From positions 1 through 64,000 of the forward strand of contig NZ_QZDT01000005.1 in assembly GCF_009917485.1 (NCBI RefSeq): DNA of 64,000 nucleotides, read 5' to 3'. Every line of letters begins with the position of its first letter. Position 1 is the first letter of the stretch. The notes beneath the pieces were generated by a model. That model did no database searches, was not told the DNA's origin, and worked only from the letters and a program-made list of their open reading frames with translations. The translations under genes and the position numbers were made by a program. The stretch is from Parablautia muri. Lineage in GTDB: Bacteria; Bacillota; Clostridia; Lachnospirales; Lachnospiraceae. Below, piece by piece: positions 8,891 to 16,867 of the stretch.

Positions 8891-9257
8891 TTTCTTTTCT
8901 CCAAAATGTTTCAATTTCTTTCAATTCGTCTGCCGAAAGAATATCCTGCCGCAACAAGGTTGACACTAAGTTTTTCACATTCCCGCCGTAGACTTTATCA
9001 AGAAAGCTGTGGGTCTGCATGGTCTGGTATTCTGCTTCTGTTACCGTAGCCACATACTCATTTTTTCTGCCGATTTTTTTGACTTTCAAGAACTTTTTTT
9101 CTCCTAAACGGGAAAGCAGCGTGAGTACGGTGTTGTTCTTCCATTCGTTTTTATCTTTTTCCAATTCCTCCATGATGAGGGAATATAAAGCTGCCCCTCC
9201 ATTCTTCCAAATGATTTTCATTAGTACCAATTCGGATTCAGAAATTTGCTGTGCCAT
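8883..9257 (-). CDS. BlaI/MecI/CopY-family repressor
   Basis: A 124-residue winged-helix repressor; the N-terminus (ISESELVLMKIIWKNGG) and middle (NNTVLTLLSRLGEKKFL) are characteristic of BlaI/MecI. It is expected to dimerise, bind operators upstream of its own operon, and be cleaved after the BlaR1-like protein is activated. It starts at ATG 9257 after a GGAGGA site. Two 21-bp direct repeats at 9271-9318 overlap the promoter zone and are likely its binding sites. No beta-lactamase gene is found in the window, so the regulated target may be the operon itself or lie elsewhere. Confidence 0.85.
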   Translation of the reverse strand: MAQQISESELVLMKIIWKNGGAALYSLIMEELEKDKNEWKNNTVLTLLSRLGEKKFLKVKKIGRKNEYVATVTEAEYQTMQTHSFLDKVYGGNVKNLVSTLLRQDILSADELKEIETFWRKENE

Positions 9258-9270
9258 TTTGTCCTCCTTT

Positions 9271-9318
9271 TATCTTAACATCTTGTGGGTGTGCAAATAT
9301 CTTAACACTTCGTGGGTG
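9271..9318 (-). promoter_or_regulatory. Two direct repeats, likely BlaI-type operators
   Basis: TATCTTAACATCTTGTGGGTG (9271-9291) and a copy with two changes (9298-9318) lie 27 bp apart immediately upstream of the repressor gene. Spacing and position fit autoregulation by the BlaI-like protein. Confidence 0.5.
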
Positions 9319-9393
9319 ATAATGCAATACCCTAATGATAATTTAAGAATTTATAAAAAGATATGAAAAATAGGGGGAATTTCGTAGTAGTCG

Positions 9394-9435
9394 GCATTGT
9401 GGAAAAATCTAAACTTTTGGATTTTTCCATAATGC
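9394..9435. repeat. Long inverted repeat near island boundary
   Basis: GCATTGTGGAAAAATC pairs with GATTTTTCCATAATGC (one mismatch) across a short loop. It lies between the BlaI-like gene and the truncated ybaK. It could be a terminator or a mobile-element end. Confidence 0.4.
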
Positions 9436-9449
9436 TTGTCTTTTGGTCT

Positions 9450-9740
9450 TTAGCTTCTTTGGTTCGGAATAGTGTGGTGCTGGTGGTCTATCTCTTGTTT
9501 TCGGTTGCTTGCTTCTTTACCGTACATGAGCATTGTGTTATGGATACTTGCGTCACCAGCCATCACGACCACCACCGGCCTGCCGTCAGCCAGAAACAAC
9601 ATAGACTTTGTAATTTTTGCCGCTTCACATCCAATTGCCTCTGCTGCATGTTCCACCGTATCGCCAATATGTTGCCGTACAACAACCCGCTCCCCCAAAC
9701 CTGCCTGTTCAAAATAATTCTTTACTTTTTCATAGGACAC
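9450..9740 (-). pseudogene. YbaK/EbsC-type tRNA deacylase, truncated
   Basis: The first ~70 residues match YbaK-type Cys-tRNA(Pro) deacylases (YEKVKNYFEQAGLG, then DTVEHAAEAIGCEAAKITKS and VVVVMAGDASIHN). After that the family similarity fades and the frame ends at 9450, whereas full members are about 155-160 residues. The likely start is GTG 9740, 8 nt after AGGAGG. It is divergent from the LysR gene, a common pairing. The loss of the 3' half at the edge of the mobile island suggests that the island inserted into or deleted part of this gene; the other half, if still present, would be left of the window. Confidence 0.65.
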
Positions 9741-9888
9741 TGTCATCACCTCCTGATTTCTCTTTTCTTAACTTGGCCCCATTATATTCTTCCATATATA
9801 ATAAGTAAAACAAATATTTCTAATACTAACATTAAGAAAGGCGATTTGTCATACGGAACGTTACCTGGCACTGCAAAAAATTGTAGAA

Positions 9889-10722
9889 ATGAAAAGCTTT
9901 ACGAAAGCAGCGGCAGCTCTTGGATATACACAATCATCCATCAGCCAGATGGTTGCTTCCTTAGAGAATGAATTGTCAATGAAACTCCTTATCCGTTCAC
10001 GCACCGGCGTTAAACTGACTTTAGAAGGGGAAGAATTGTATCCTTTTATTGAAAGGACGATATTACAGTACCATTCCATGCAGGAGAAAGCTCTGGAGAT
10101 CAAAGGGCTGGAGACAGGAATCATACGGGTTGGGACCATCACAAGCGTCACGTGCCACTGGATGCCCATGCTGATTAAGGGGTTCCAGCAAATATATCCC
10201 AATGTCCAGTTTGTTTTCCACGATGGAGACTATACTTCGATTCAGGAGTGGAGCAAAACAGGGGTTGTTGATTTCAGATTTATTACGCCGCCTGCCGTTA
10301 CCGGACTAAATACGATTAATATAAAAGCCGGAGAGATACTGGCCGTCCTGCCCCAAAATCATCCTCTGGCTCAAAATACAGCCATCCCGCTAAGTCTCCT
10401 CACAAAAGAACCCTTTATCCTGTTAGAAGAAGGACATTATAGTGAGCCGCTGGAAGCATTTCACAGCATTGGCCAAGAGCCCGATATCAAATATACCATT
10501 CATGATGATTTTGCAATTATGACTATGGCAGAAGCAGGCCTTGGCGTAAGTATTTTAGCAGAGTTGATGCTCAGACGGGCAAACTATGATATCATCTGCC
10601 TGCCAATAGTTCCGCCCATATACCGCGAATTGGCTATCGGCTATAAAAATAAAGACAGCCTGCCCATTGCCAGCAAATATTTTATTGAATATTTAATTGA
10701 AAATGCTGACAGGCTGCCTTAA
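9889..10722 (+). CDS. LysR-family transcriptional regulator
   Basis: A LysR-type activator/repressor: N-terminal winged helix (MKSFTKAAAALGYTQSSISQ) followed by a periplasmic-binding-like effector domain. The family's helix 1 should lie a little upstream, and the same frame does continue upstream as YLALQKIVE before the first ATG, so the true start is probably a non-ATG codon near 9844 (ATT) or the native start codon was altered. Only weak AAGAAAGG lies before it. It is divergent from the ybaK remnant, its likely target. Effector unknown. Confidence 0.8.
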   Translation: MKSFTKAAAALGYTQSSISQMVASLENELSMKLLIRSRTGVKLTLEGEELYPFIERTILQYHSMQEKALEIKGLETGIIRVGTITSVTCHWMPMLIKGFQQIYPNVQFVFHDGDYTSIQEWSKTGVVDFRFITPPAVTGLNTINIKAGEILAVLPQNHPLAQNTAIPLSLLTKEPFILLEEGHYSEPLEAFHSIGQEPDIKYTIHDDFAIMTMAEAGLGVSILAELMLRRANYDIICLPIVPPIYRELAIGYKNKDSLPIASKYFIEYLIENADRLP

Positions 10723-10852
10723 AGCAGAAATTTGGTATAAATCGTATACAAAAATTCCCCTTGCACTAATACGCCATATATGTGTGGAATCTGTCATGCA
10801 GCTTCAAACGCTATTCCAGCCAATACTAAAAGGCCATATAAAAGATATAAGA
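10723..10852. other. Non-coding spacer
   Basis: No gene or clear regulatory element is visible between the LysR stop and the first remnant of the second ICE. Confidence 0.3.
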
Positions 10853-10972
10853 TCACTCATATGCATCATACAATTCCTTCCGAAACTGTCTTGTCACAGG
10901 ATAAGCAATATCCTGATAGATATCCCTTCCGTTAACAGTTCCCCTTCCGAAAGGGCTTCCAGACCGCATAAT
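10853..10972 (-). pseudogene. C-terminal fragment resembling ICE SpoVG-family protein
   Basis: A 39-codon frame ending at TGA 10853 contains VNGRDIYQDIAYPVTRQFR, which looks like the conserved end of SpoVG-family proteins (NGxYxDIxxPVT) found in conjugative elements. The N-terminal two thirds are absent. It lies next to other ICE-like fragments on the same strand. The identification is from motif resemblance only. Confidence 0.4.
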
Positions 10973-11004
10973 GCATTGTGGAATTTCAGGTAATCACAAA
11001 GGCC

Positions 11005-11318
11005 CTAATACCCGGCTTTCTTGTCTCCGCTTCTGATGGCATTGTCAAGGAGCGTTAAAAATGTGGCAGGTTCTTTTATTACAGGAAGTACGCCAAACGA
11101 TACTTTCGCTTCCCCTTCCCTGAAGAAATCCACCCGGTATAAGAGTTCTTTTCCGGCTGGATCTCCGCCAAAGGCAAAGGCAGCGCCTTAAGCAGCACTG
11201 CCTTATCCTCTTTCTTATATACAAATGTGATAAGTGGGATTCCTTTCTTACGTTCCTCACCGGTAGTCCTTACATCCATCAAAAATTCCTTTAATGCTTT
11301 CTCAATGTCCTTCTTCAC
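11005..11318 (-). pseudogene. Frameshifted unknown ICE gene
   Basis: A GTG at 11318 follows AAGGAGG and opens a frame beginning with KKDIEKALKEFLMDVRTTGE. Near 11160-11185 coding character switches frame by one base: the new frame reads AAFAFGGDPAGKELLYRVDF and ends with SGDKKAGY at 11005. Correcting one base would give a continuous protein of about 104 residues. It overlaps the end of the VirB4-like fragment by 17 nt, so it was translationally coupled to it. I do not recognise the family; the setting suggests a conjugation-module gene. Confidence 0.5.
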
Positions 11319-11510
11319 GGGCAGCCTCCTTCCTGTCCTCAAAAGGATTAGTGGAAAATAACCTGTAGATGGAGCTGTACTTATCGACAGTGATATCCAT
11401 GGGTACGATCATGCTGCCATGCTTTAAGATACCGGTTCCGCTCTGCGCTCCCCGGACAAACTTAAGCTGTTCCGGGCAAATCCGTAGAAGCCTGCCGCAA
11501 TAATGCCAGA
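11302..11510 (-). pseudogene. C-terminus of VirB4/TraE-like conjugation ATPase
   Basis: The frame ending at 11302 contains ICPEQLKFVRGAQSGTGILK and KHGSMIVPMDITVDKYSSIY, followed by YRLFSTNPFED. This matches in layout the C-terminal end of VirB4/TraE ATPases of Tn916-like elements (SPEQLxYVxNxxxGxGL, then GSxxVPF and a LxxTxP end). The upstream part is replaced by the 3' end of a group II intron, so the intron sits, or once sat, inside this gene. Only the last ~65 codons remain. Confidence 0.5.
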
Positions 11511-11542
11511 AACTCAGATTTGGTTTCCTACACCCTCCCTCG

Positions 11543-11576
11543 GAACCGGACTTACCTGTCTCCAAGTATCCGGCTC
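11543..11576 (-). ncRNA. Group II intron domain V
   Basis: This 34-nt hairpin has the expected length and form of domain V: GAGCCGGAT on the 5' side, GTCCGGTTC on the 3' side, and a purine tetraloop. In intact introns it carries the catalytic metal site. Confidence 0.7.
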
Positions 11577-11598
11577 CCCATTAGTAATTTACGTATCG

Positions 11599-11820
11599 CT
11601 AACTATGGATTCTCTTATGGCAGTCAGGGCAGACGACTAACGTTTTTCTTCGTTTTGCCTTCATTGCCAACTCCCAATCAGAGTTTTCTAATTCTGTGAG
11701 ATTTCTAATAACATACACCTCTAATAAATCTTTGTGCTTTTTCCCACATAACTCACAGACTCCCGCATTTAGCCTTTGTCTGATTGTTGTTTTCCAGTTA
11801 TAATTCGTTCCCCTGAACAC
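11599..11820 (-). pseudogene. Intron-encoded protein, C-terminal HNH domain only
   Basis: A 73-residue remnant with CELCGKK, RRKTLVVCPDCHKRIH and the Asn-Trp segment NYNWKTTIRQRLNAG. It matches the DNA-binding and HNH endonuclease end of LtrA-like maturases. The reverse transcriptase and maturase domains (about 450 residues) are gone. The usual HH of the HNH motif (EVHHIRKL) is VY here (EVYVIRNL), as in several related introns, so cleavage activity is uncertain. Confidence 0.75.
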
Positions 11821-11830
11821 AATGACCGTT

Positions 11831-12130
11831 GCTTCGCCTCTATGTAATTGTGAAAGCTGTCGATCTGCTGTCCTCCCACTCTCTTATTAGGCGTTCCCCT
11901 GAATATCCATTATCCAAACAAAGCAGAGCCGCCACTACAAAAAACAGCAACGCCCCCAGCAAGCTACGGGATATTAAAACCAACCTTGCTCTGCTCGGTA
12001 TTTGCTTGCTATGCAGCAGAACTACAGGGAATTAAACCTTATTTGGGATTAAAGTAGACAGAGAAGATAAATTGTTAAGAGAGGTATAAGGACGTTTGCT
12101 ACACTTAAGAAGCATTTCACGACAAATAGG
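11831..12130. other. Non-coding stretch before lipoprotein genes
   Basis: No convincing gene. It holds GC-rich words repeated in inverted form (GCAGAGC near 11920 with GCTCTGC near 11990; CAAGC/GCTTG), perhaps debris of the intron or another element. Confidence 0.3.
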
Positions 12131-12159
12131 TTGTTTCAATGATTTAGACAAACTATAAT
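12131..12159 (+). promoter_or_regulatory. Sigma-A type promoter for lipoprotein genes
   Basis: TTGTTT (12131-12136) and TATAAT (12154-12159) are separated by 17 bp. The lipoprotein start codon is 33 nt downstream of the -10. Confidence 0.6.
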
Positions 12160-12192
12160 ATCTGTTATTTCTATGATAACAAGGAGGTATTT

Positions 12193-12744
12193 ATGAAACT
12201 AAAAAAAGCAATGATATTACTCGGTACTGTCTGTATATTGCACACAATGGTTACAGGATGTGGTTCCAGTCCTGTTGCTAAAACAGAAGAAAACCAGACA
12301 TACGAAGCATTATCAGAGGAATTGAATGATGCACCGCCAAAAGGGATTGATGGGAACACGGATGGGCTTCAGGAAAATACAGCAGGTAAATGGCAGATAC
12401 TAGAGCCGGATGTCGCTGCTGTTGTTGATGCGGATTTTCTGGGTAAGATCTGGAAGCTTGAAGAAGACTCATTTTTCATTGCCGAAAAGAAAGTAAAAAT
12501 TCTTGATGACGGTTCCTTATCATACAGTTCTCCAAGCTCCAATGCTGATCTCCCTGATTCCCAGTTGATTCATGTCATTTTGGAAGATGATACTCGTTTT
12601 TATTCAAAAACCACTGATGGAAATGGAGAAAGCTATGAAGACAAAGAGGCTGAATTTCAGGACTTGAAGGTACATATGTCTGTTGAAATGAAGGGCAGCT
12701 TTAAAAATGATGAATTTTATGCCACGGAAATACGATTCTTTTAG
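12193..12744 (+). CDS. Small lipoprotein of unknown function
   Basis: A 183-residue secreted lipoprotein. The signal peptide ends in a lipobox (VTGC at about residue 23), so the mature protein should be anchored to the outer face of the membrane. The rest is acidic and has no family I recognise; a beta-rich region with LIHVILEDDTRFYSKTTDG near residue 115 looks like a small extracellular fold. The ATG follows AAGGAGG at 7 nt and a sigma-A promoter at 12131. The next gene, 18 nt downstream, encodes a second lipoprotein, so the two form an operon. Confidence 0.75.
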   Translation: MKLKKAMILLGTVCILHTMVTGCGSSPVAKTEENQTYEALSEELNDAPPKGIDGNTDGLQENTAGKWQILEPDVAAVVDADFLGKIWKLEEDSFFIAEKKVKILDDGSLSYSSPSSNADLPDSQLIHVILEDDTRFYSKTTDGNGESYEDKEAEFQDLKVHMSVEMKGSFKNDEFYATEIRFF

Positions 12745-12762
12745 AAAGTTAGGGGAAAGATT

Positions 12763-13278
12763 GTGAAAAGGAAATTGATACTGATGTTTATGATAGCTTT
12801 AACTGTGGGGATGATCGGATGCTCATCGGAACCAAAAGAGGATGAAATATCTGTGGAGAATGATTCCCCGAAGGAAACGGTTCAGGAAGAAGCAGCGGAT
12901 GTAAAAACCGTAGATGCAAAAACTACAGAAACAGCAGCAAAATCTACGGAATCGTCAAAGCCGGAAATTACAGAAGAAACCAGAAAAACTCCTTCGGACA
13001 CCAAAGAAATCCCAGCGGGCGATCCCATGGCCGGAATTGTTAAAAAGTATGAAGGAAACATACTTACACTCAGGTCTCCGGAGGACGATATGCTCTATTA
13101 TTTTTTCACGGAGAATGCCCCGATATTAGAAGATTATTCCACGGAAAGTTCCCATGAGGCTGAAGGAGGTTCCACAATTGCCATGGGCAATAAAGTGGAG
13201 AACAGTTACCGGGGGACTCTTGACGATGAAGAACATCCAACTCAAGCTGTGAAAATTGTAATCATCACAGGTGAATAA
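12763..13278 (+). CDS. Second small lipoprotein of unknown function
   Basis: A 171-residue lipoprotein with a GTG start, preceded by AGGGGAA. The lipobox is MIGC at about residue 20. Residues 25-80 form a Thr/Glu/Lys-rich linker of low complexity, typical of a spacer between membrane and domain. The remaining ~85 residues (from PMAGIVKKYEGNILTLRSPE) form a small domain similar in layout to that of the upstream lipoprotein: short beta-strands and an acidic character. The pair may be paralogues acting together on the cell surface. Function unknown. Confidence 0.7.
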   Translation: MKRKLILMFMIALTVGMIGCSSEPKEDEISVENDSPKETVQEEAADVKTVDAKTTETAAKSTESSKPEITEETRKTPSDTKEIPAGDPMAGIVKKYEGNILTLRSPEDDMLYYFFTENAPILEDYSTESSHEAEGGSTIAMGNKVENSYRGTLDDEEHPTQAVKIVIITGE

Positions 13279-13581
13279 TTTTGCAAAATTATTGTGTATT
13301 CACGGTTAAATCCAAAAGAAGCTGTAAAAAAACAGCCCCTCCATAGTGTTCAGGAGCGGGCTTACCCACAAATTTATTTACAAGGCATGATAACCAGGGT
13401 TTTTCTTCCCCGGCTCCTATTTTAGCATTTTGCCGTTTCCTCACCAAATGTAATCAATCCTATTACAATCTGAACTTCACATCCTTTCCCTTGTTCAGTT
13501 GCGGAGAGGGTATAAGGGCAGCCGATCCTCTGGTAAAGTTTCCGGCTGCTCTCATTTTTTCTCCTGTTTCCTTGTATCGTT
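13279..13581. other. Intergenic stretch between convergent genes
   Basis: No convincing gene. An 89-codon minus frame here lacks a ribosome binding site and continues antisense to the antitoxin. AGCTGTAAAAAAACAGC (about 13320-13336) is a weak hairpin that may end the lipoprotein transcript. Confidence 0.3.
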
Positions 13582-13770
13582 CTACGCCCACACATCTTCG
13601 TGAGAAAATAGTTCTCCTCTTTCGATTTCCTGTCTGGCTTCCCTGATTGCTTCCACTTCATCCGGAAGTGCTGCATCCTCCTCCACAAATTTTAAAAGAA
13701 TCCGGCAGACTGTATCAATCTCTTTTTCGTCTACAATTTCAACCAGACCACGCAACGTATCTCTGCTCAC
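13582..13770 (-). CDS. Type II antitoxin-like protein
   Basis: A 62-residue acidic protein. The likely start is GTG 13770, 8 nt after AGGAGG. The C-terminal part (DEVEAIREARQEIERGELFS) has the amphipathic helix and xxGE(L/V)xSHE ending typical of small antitoxins paired with RelE toxins in Clostridia. It lies 12 nt after the end of a RelE-type gene, in toxin-first order. The gene appears intact although the toxin is frameshifted. Confidence 0.65.
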   Translation of the reverse strand: MSRDTLRGLVEIVDEKEIDTVCRILLKFVEEDAALPDEVEAIREARQEIERGELFSHEDVWA

Positions 13771-13782
13771 AAAAACCACCTC

Positions 13783-14024
13783 CTACAATCCTTTATACGC
13801 TTCGCCTCTAGGCAGTACAGCATCAATTATAATTGTATCATGCTCCATCTGGTAGATAACCCGGTGTCACCAATCCGGAGCCGATATAAATTTGAGTAGC
13901 CCTGCAACTTTTTAATATCTCCAAACGGAATTTTTTCAATTCCATCTTTTACCCTGTCTTTTACTCTTATATCCAGTGACTTGATGCTTTTCCTTGCCTT
14001 TTTGGTGTAAATGATATTCGGCAT
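13783..14024 (-). pseudogene. RelE/ParE-type toxin, one-base frameshift
   Basis: Starts at ATG 14024 after a GGGGGAA site. The first ~53 residues (YTKKARKSIKSLDIRVKDRV, then KLQGYSNLYRLRIGD) are a typical RelE mRNA interferase. At about 13865 one T is missing: the conserved GDYRVIYQ segment appears in the next frame, which then reads through IIIDAVLPRGEAYKGL to a stop at 13783, just before the antitoxin. Reading the actual frame gives an abnormal tail with the active C-terminal residues lost. The antitoxin is intact, as expected for a silenced toxin. Confidence 0.75.
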
Positions 14025-14111
14025 TTTGGGTTCCCCCTTTCGATAACTAGACTTTAGCGTGCGAATGTGCCTTGCGTCAAGCAGTATTTTTTCAATTAAC
14101 ATTATATTCAC

Positions 14112-14145
14112 AAAAGGCCCAGGAATCCTATTCCCAAGCCTTTTT
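14112..14145 (-). terminator. Terminator downstream of queA
   Basis: AAAAGGC and GCCTTTTT arms with an inner GGAAT/ATTCC pair lie about 40 nt after the queA stop. On the minus strand the hairpin ends in CCTTTTG. Confidence 0.55.
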
Positions 14146-14183
14146 ATGAATTTCTATCTGTTTACAAATGTACGAAAACGGTG

Positions 14184-15260
14184 TTAATAGATAAACATCG
14201 CATCCCCAAAAGAAAAAAAACGATACCTCTCCGCAACCGCCGTCTCATAAGCCTCAAGCACCTTTTCCCTTCCTGCAAGGGCGCTTACCAGCATCAAAAG
14301 CGTAGATTCCGGCAAGTGGAAATTTGTAATCAAACCGTCAAGTACTTTGAATCGATACCCCGGATAAATAAAAATATCCGTATCGCCGCAGCATTCTTTC
14401 AGCATTCCATTTTCATCCGCCGCACTTTCCACTGTCCGGCAGCTAGTGGTACCTACACAGATTACCCTCCCGCCGCTTCTTTTGGTCTCATTGATGATTT
14501 GTGCTGTCTGTACTGTCACCTGATAATATTCGGAATGCATGTGGTGATCCAAAATATGTTCAACCTTCACCGGCCGGAAGGTACCAAGACCTACATGGAG
14601 CGTTACATAGGCAAGCTTTACGCCTTTCGCTTCTATCTGCTGCAAAAGCTCCCTGGTAAAATGAAGTCCCGCTGTTGGCGCCGCTGCTGAACCGTCATAT
14701 TGGGCATACACTGTCTGATAGCGGTTTTTATCCTTCAGCTTATGAGTAATATAGGGGGGAAGGGGCATTTCCCCCAGCCTGTCCAAAACTTCCTCAAAAA
14801 TTCCCTCATAGAAAAATCTGATCAGCCGGTTGCCCTCCTTTAGCACATCCAGCACCTCTGCTTGCAATATACCATCTCCAAAGCTAAGCCGAGCCCCCGG
14901 ACGCACCTTTTTTCCAGGCTTTGCAAGCGTTTCCCAGACATTTCCTTCCCGTCTTTTTAAAAGAAGAAGTTCAACCGCCGCACCAGTGTCCTGTTTTACT
15001 CCAAGCAGTCTTGCCGGGAGGACCTTTGTATTATTCAGCACAAGGCAGTCGCCAGGATTTAGATAGTCTATTATGTCACGAAACACCTGATGCCTTATGT
15101 CGCCTGTTCTCTTATCAAGTACAAGCAGACGCGATGAACTTCTCTCCTCCAAGGGATCCTGTGCAATCAGCTCCCTTGGAAGGTCAAAATAAAAGTCCGA
15201 TGTTTTCAGGGCTGCAGTTTCTTCTGTTCCTGCCATTTCCTTTAATTTGGCTGTTTCCAT
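14184..15260 (-). CDS. queA: tRNA preQ1(34) S-adenosylmethionine ribosyltransferase-isomerase
   Basis: A 358-residue cytosolic enzyme. It transfers and isomerises the ribose of S-adenosylmethionine to preQ1 in the tRNA wobble position, making epoxyqueuosine. The family blocks are present: [20 protein letters not shown] at the start, [28 protein letters not shown] and [19 protein letters not shown] near the C-terminus. About 14 extra residues precede the usual start. Its ATG shares one base with the stop codon of the aminopeptidase gene (TAATG), so translation is coupled. No other queuosine gene is nearby. Confidence 0.93.
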   Translation of the reverse strand: METAKLKEMAGTEETAALKTSDFYFDLPRELIAQDPLEERSSSRLLVLDKRTGDIRHQVFRDIIDYLNPGDCLVLNNTKVLPARLLGVKQDTGAAVELLLLKRREGNVWETLAKPGKKVRPGARLSFGDGILQAEVLDVLKEGNRLIRFFYEGIFEEVLDRLGEMPLPPYITHKLKDKNRYQTVYAQYDGSAAAPTAGLHFTRELLQQIEAKGVKLAYVTLHVGLGTFRPVKVEHILDHHMHSEYYQVTVQTAQIINETKRSGGRVICVGTTSCRTVESAADENGMLKECCGDTDIFIYPGYRFKVLDGLITNFHLPESTLLMLVSALAGREKVLEAYETAVAERYRFFSFGDAMFIY

Positions 15261-16738
15261 TACAGACAGGCTCCTTTTAAGAAAGCCTCGTATCCACGTT
15301 TGGTCTCATATACATCCGCCTTGCTGGTGGCCTCCCAGGGCGCATGCATATTTAAGACAGCCACACCGCAGTCTATTACATTCATTCCGTAAAGTGCAAG
15401 GATATAGGCGATTGTACCGCCGCCTCCCAGGTCTACCCTGCCCAACTCCGCTGTCTGGAAATTGATGCTTTCTTCCTCGAAAATTTTACGAATATGGGCC
15501 AAATATTCCGCATTGGCATCATTGGAACCTGCCTTGCCGCGGGAACCGGTAAATTTATTAAACACCATGCCGCCCCCAAGATAGGCTACATTTTTCTTAT
15601 CAAAGCTGGATGCAAAAGAAGGATCGTAGGCGCTGCTCACATCGGAGGACAACATGCAGGAGGAGGCTAAGCATCTTCTTACATTAAGCTCCGAATATTC
15701 TCCTGTGAGATTCATCACCTCTGCAACCATATTTTCGAAAAATCTTGACTGCATACCGGTTGCTCCCACACTGCCAATCTCCTCTTTATCCACCAAAAGA
15801 CAGCAGGCAGTTCTATCCGTTTCCTCCACTTCAAGCATAGCCCGCAAGGAAGTATATGCGCACACTCTGTCATCCTGTCCGTAGGCTAAAAGCATGCTGC
15901 GGTCTAAGCCCGCCTCCCTAGCTTTTCCGGCAGGTACCACCTCAAGCTCTGCGGAAAGAAAATCTTCTTCCTCCACATCGTAAGTTTTCTTTAAAATGTC
16001 AAGAATACCCTTTTTGACCGCATCTCGGGCACGCTCCTTTTCTTTCTTTTTATCTGCCGCATCTTCCTTATCATCTTTGGCCGTATCGCTGCTTGCGTCT
16101 TTTGCGCTTGCTCCATCCTCATCCCCTAAGACGATAGGTCTATTCCCTACAATGATATCCAAGGCTTCGCCTTCTATCACCTTTGCCGCCTTTTTCTCAA
16201 GCTGCTCCTGTGCTAAGTGAATGAGAAGGTCAGAAATGAAAAAGACAGGATCCTCTTCATTTTCCCCGATATTGATTTCCACGGTAGTTCCATCCTTCTT
16301 TACAATCACACCATGCAAGGAAAGAGGAATCGTCACCCACTGGTATTTTTTGACGCCGCCATAGTAGTGGGTGTCAAAATATGCAAATCCCTCCTCCTCA
16401 TAAAGGGGATTTTGCTTTACATCAAGTCTGGGGGAGTCAATATGCGCGCCTAAAATATTCATTCCCTCCGCCATTGGTTTCTCTCCAATACGGAACAATA
16501 CCACTGACTTATTCATCCAGACTGCGTATACCTTATCTCCTTTTTTAAGATTTCCGCCCTCTTTTATAATGGCCTGCAGCTCACGATAGCCTTTTTCCTC
16601 AGCGGCATTTACAATATAATCCACGCATTCCCTTTCTGTTTTGGCCGCATCCAAAAAACTCCTGTACTGGTCCGCAAACAAATCAACTTCCTTTAACTGA
16701 CTGTCATGATACGTTTCCCATGTATTTTTCTTTTCCAT
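15260..16738 (-). CDS. M18-family zinc aminopeptidase
   Basis: A 492-residue cytosolic aminopeptidase, which removes N-terminal residues from peptides and works as a large oligomer. M18 features are visible: [13 protein letters not shown] with metal-binding His and Asp, [16 protein letters not shown] with the catalytic Glu pair, [10 protein letters not shown], and a C-terminal [13 protein letters not shown] with the last metal His. Residues around 205-250 are a charged Lys/Asp/Glu/Ala insertion that is longer than usual. Start chosen at ATG 16738, 6 nt after GGAGG. It overlaps queA by one base. Confidence 0.9.
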   Translation of the reverse strand: MEKKNTWETYHDSQLKEVDLFADQYRSFLDAAKTERECVDYIVNAAEEKGYRELQAIIKEGGNLKKGDKVYAVWMNKSVVLFRIGEKPMAEGMNILGAHIDSPRLDVKQNPLYEEEGFAYFDTHYYGGVKKYQWVTIPLSLHGVIVKKDGTTVEINIGENEEDPVFFISDLLIHLAQEQLEKKAAKVIEGEALDIIVGNRPIVLGDEDGASAKDASSDTAKDDKEDAADKKKEKERARDAVKKGILDILKKTYDVEEEDFLSAELEVVPAGKAREAGLDRSMLLAYGQDDRVCAYTSLRAMLEVEETDRTACCLLVDKEEIGSVGATGMQSRFFENMVAEVMNLTGEYSELNVRRCLASSCMLSSDVSSAYDPSFASSFDKKNVAYLGGGMVFNKFTGSRGKAGSNDANAEYLAHIRKIFEEESINFQTAELGRVDLGGGGTIAYILALYGMNVIDCGVAVLNMHAPWEATSKADVYETKRGYEAFLKGACL

Positions 16739-16867
16739 TTCAAACCTCCATTTTATACTAACTTTCATGATTCCGCATTGCAGCGACATAAAATTTGTGG
16801 GCAAACATTTAGCTGCTCTTAGGCAGCACTTATGGATGCCTCATCGTTTCTCAATATTTTCTACACA

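Larger units (their letters stand above)
11511..11830 (-). mobile_element. Group II intron, 3' remnant
   Basis: Two independent signs support this: the HNH-containing C-terminus of an intron-encoded protein (11599-11820), and, 22 nt after its stop, a 34-nt domain V at 11543-11576 with paired ends GAGCCGGAT/GTCCGGTTC and a GAGA loop. A domain VI-like tail follows to about 11511. The 5' half of the intron and the reverse transcriptase domain are not found upstream, so it is a dead remnant. Confidence 0.75.

Noticed and set aside
9363-9971. Long plus-strand frame of 202 codons
   Set aside because: It runs antisense to ybaK and out of frame with LysR, with no ribosome binding site and Cys/His-rich shadow composition.
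13422-13688. 88-codon minus frame below the antitoxin
   Set aside because: It is antisense or out of frame to the antitoxin for half its length and lacks a start signal; no family resemblance.
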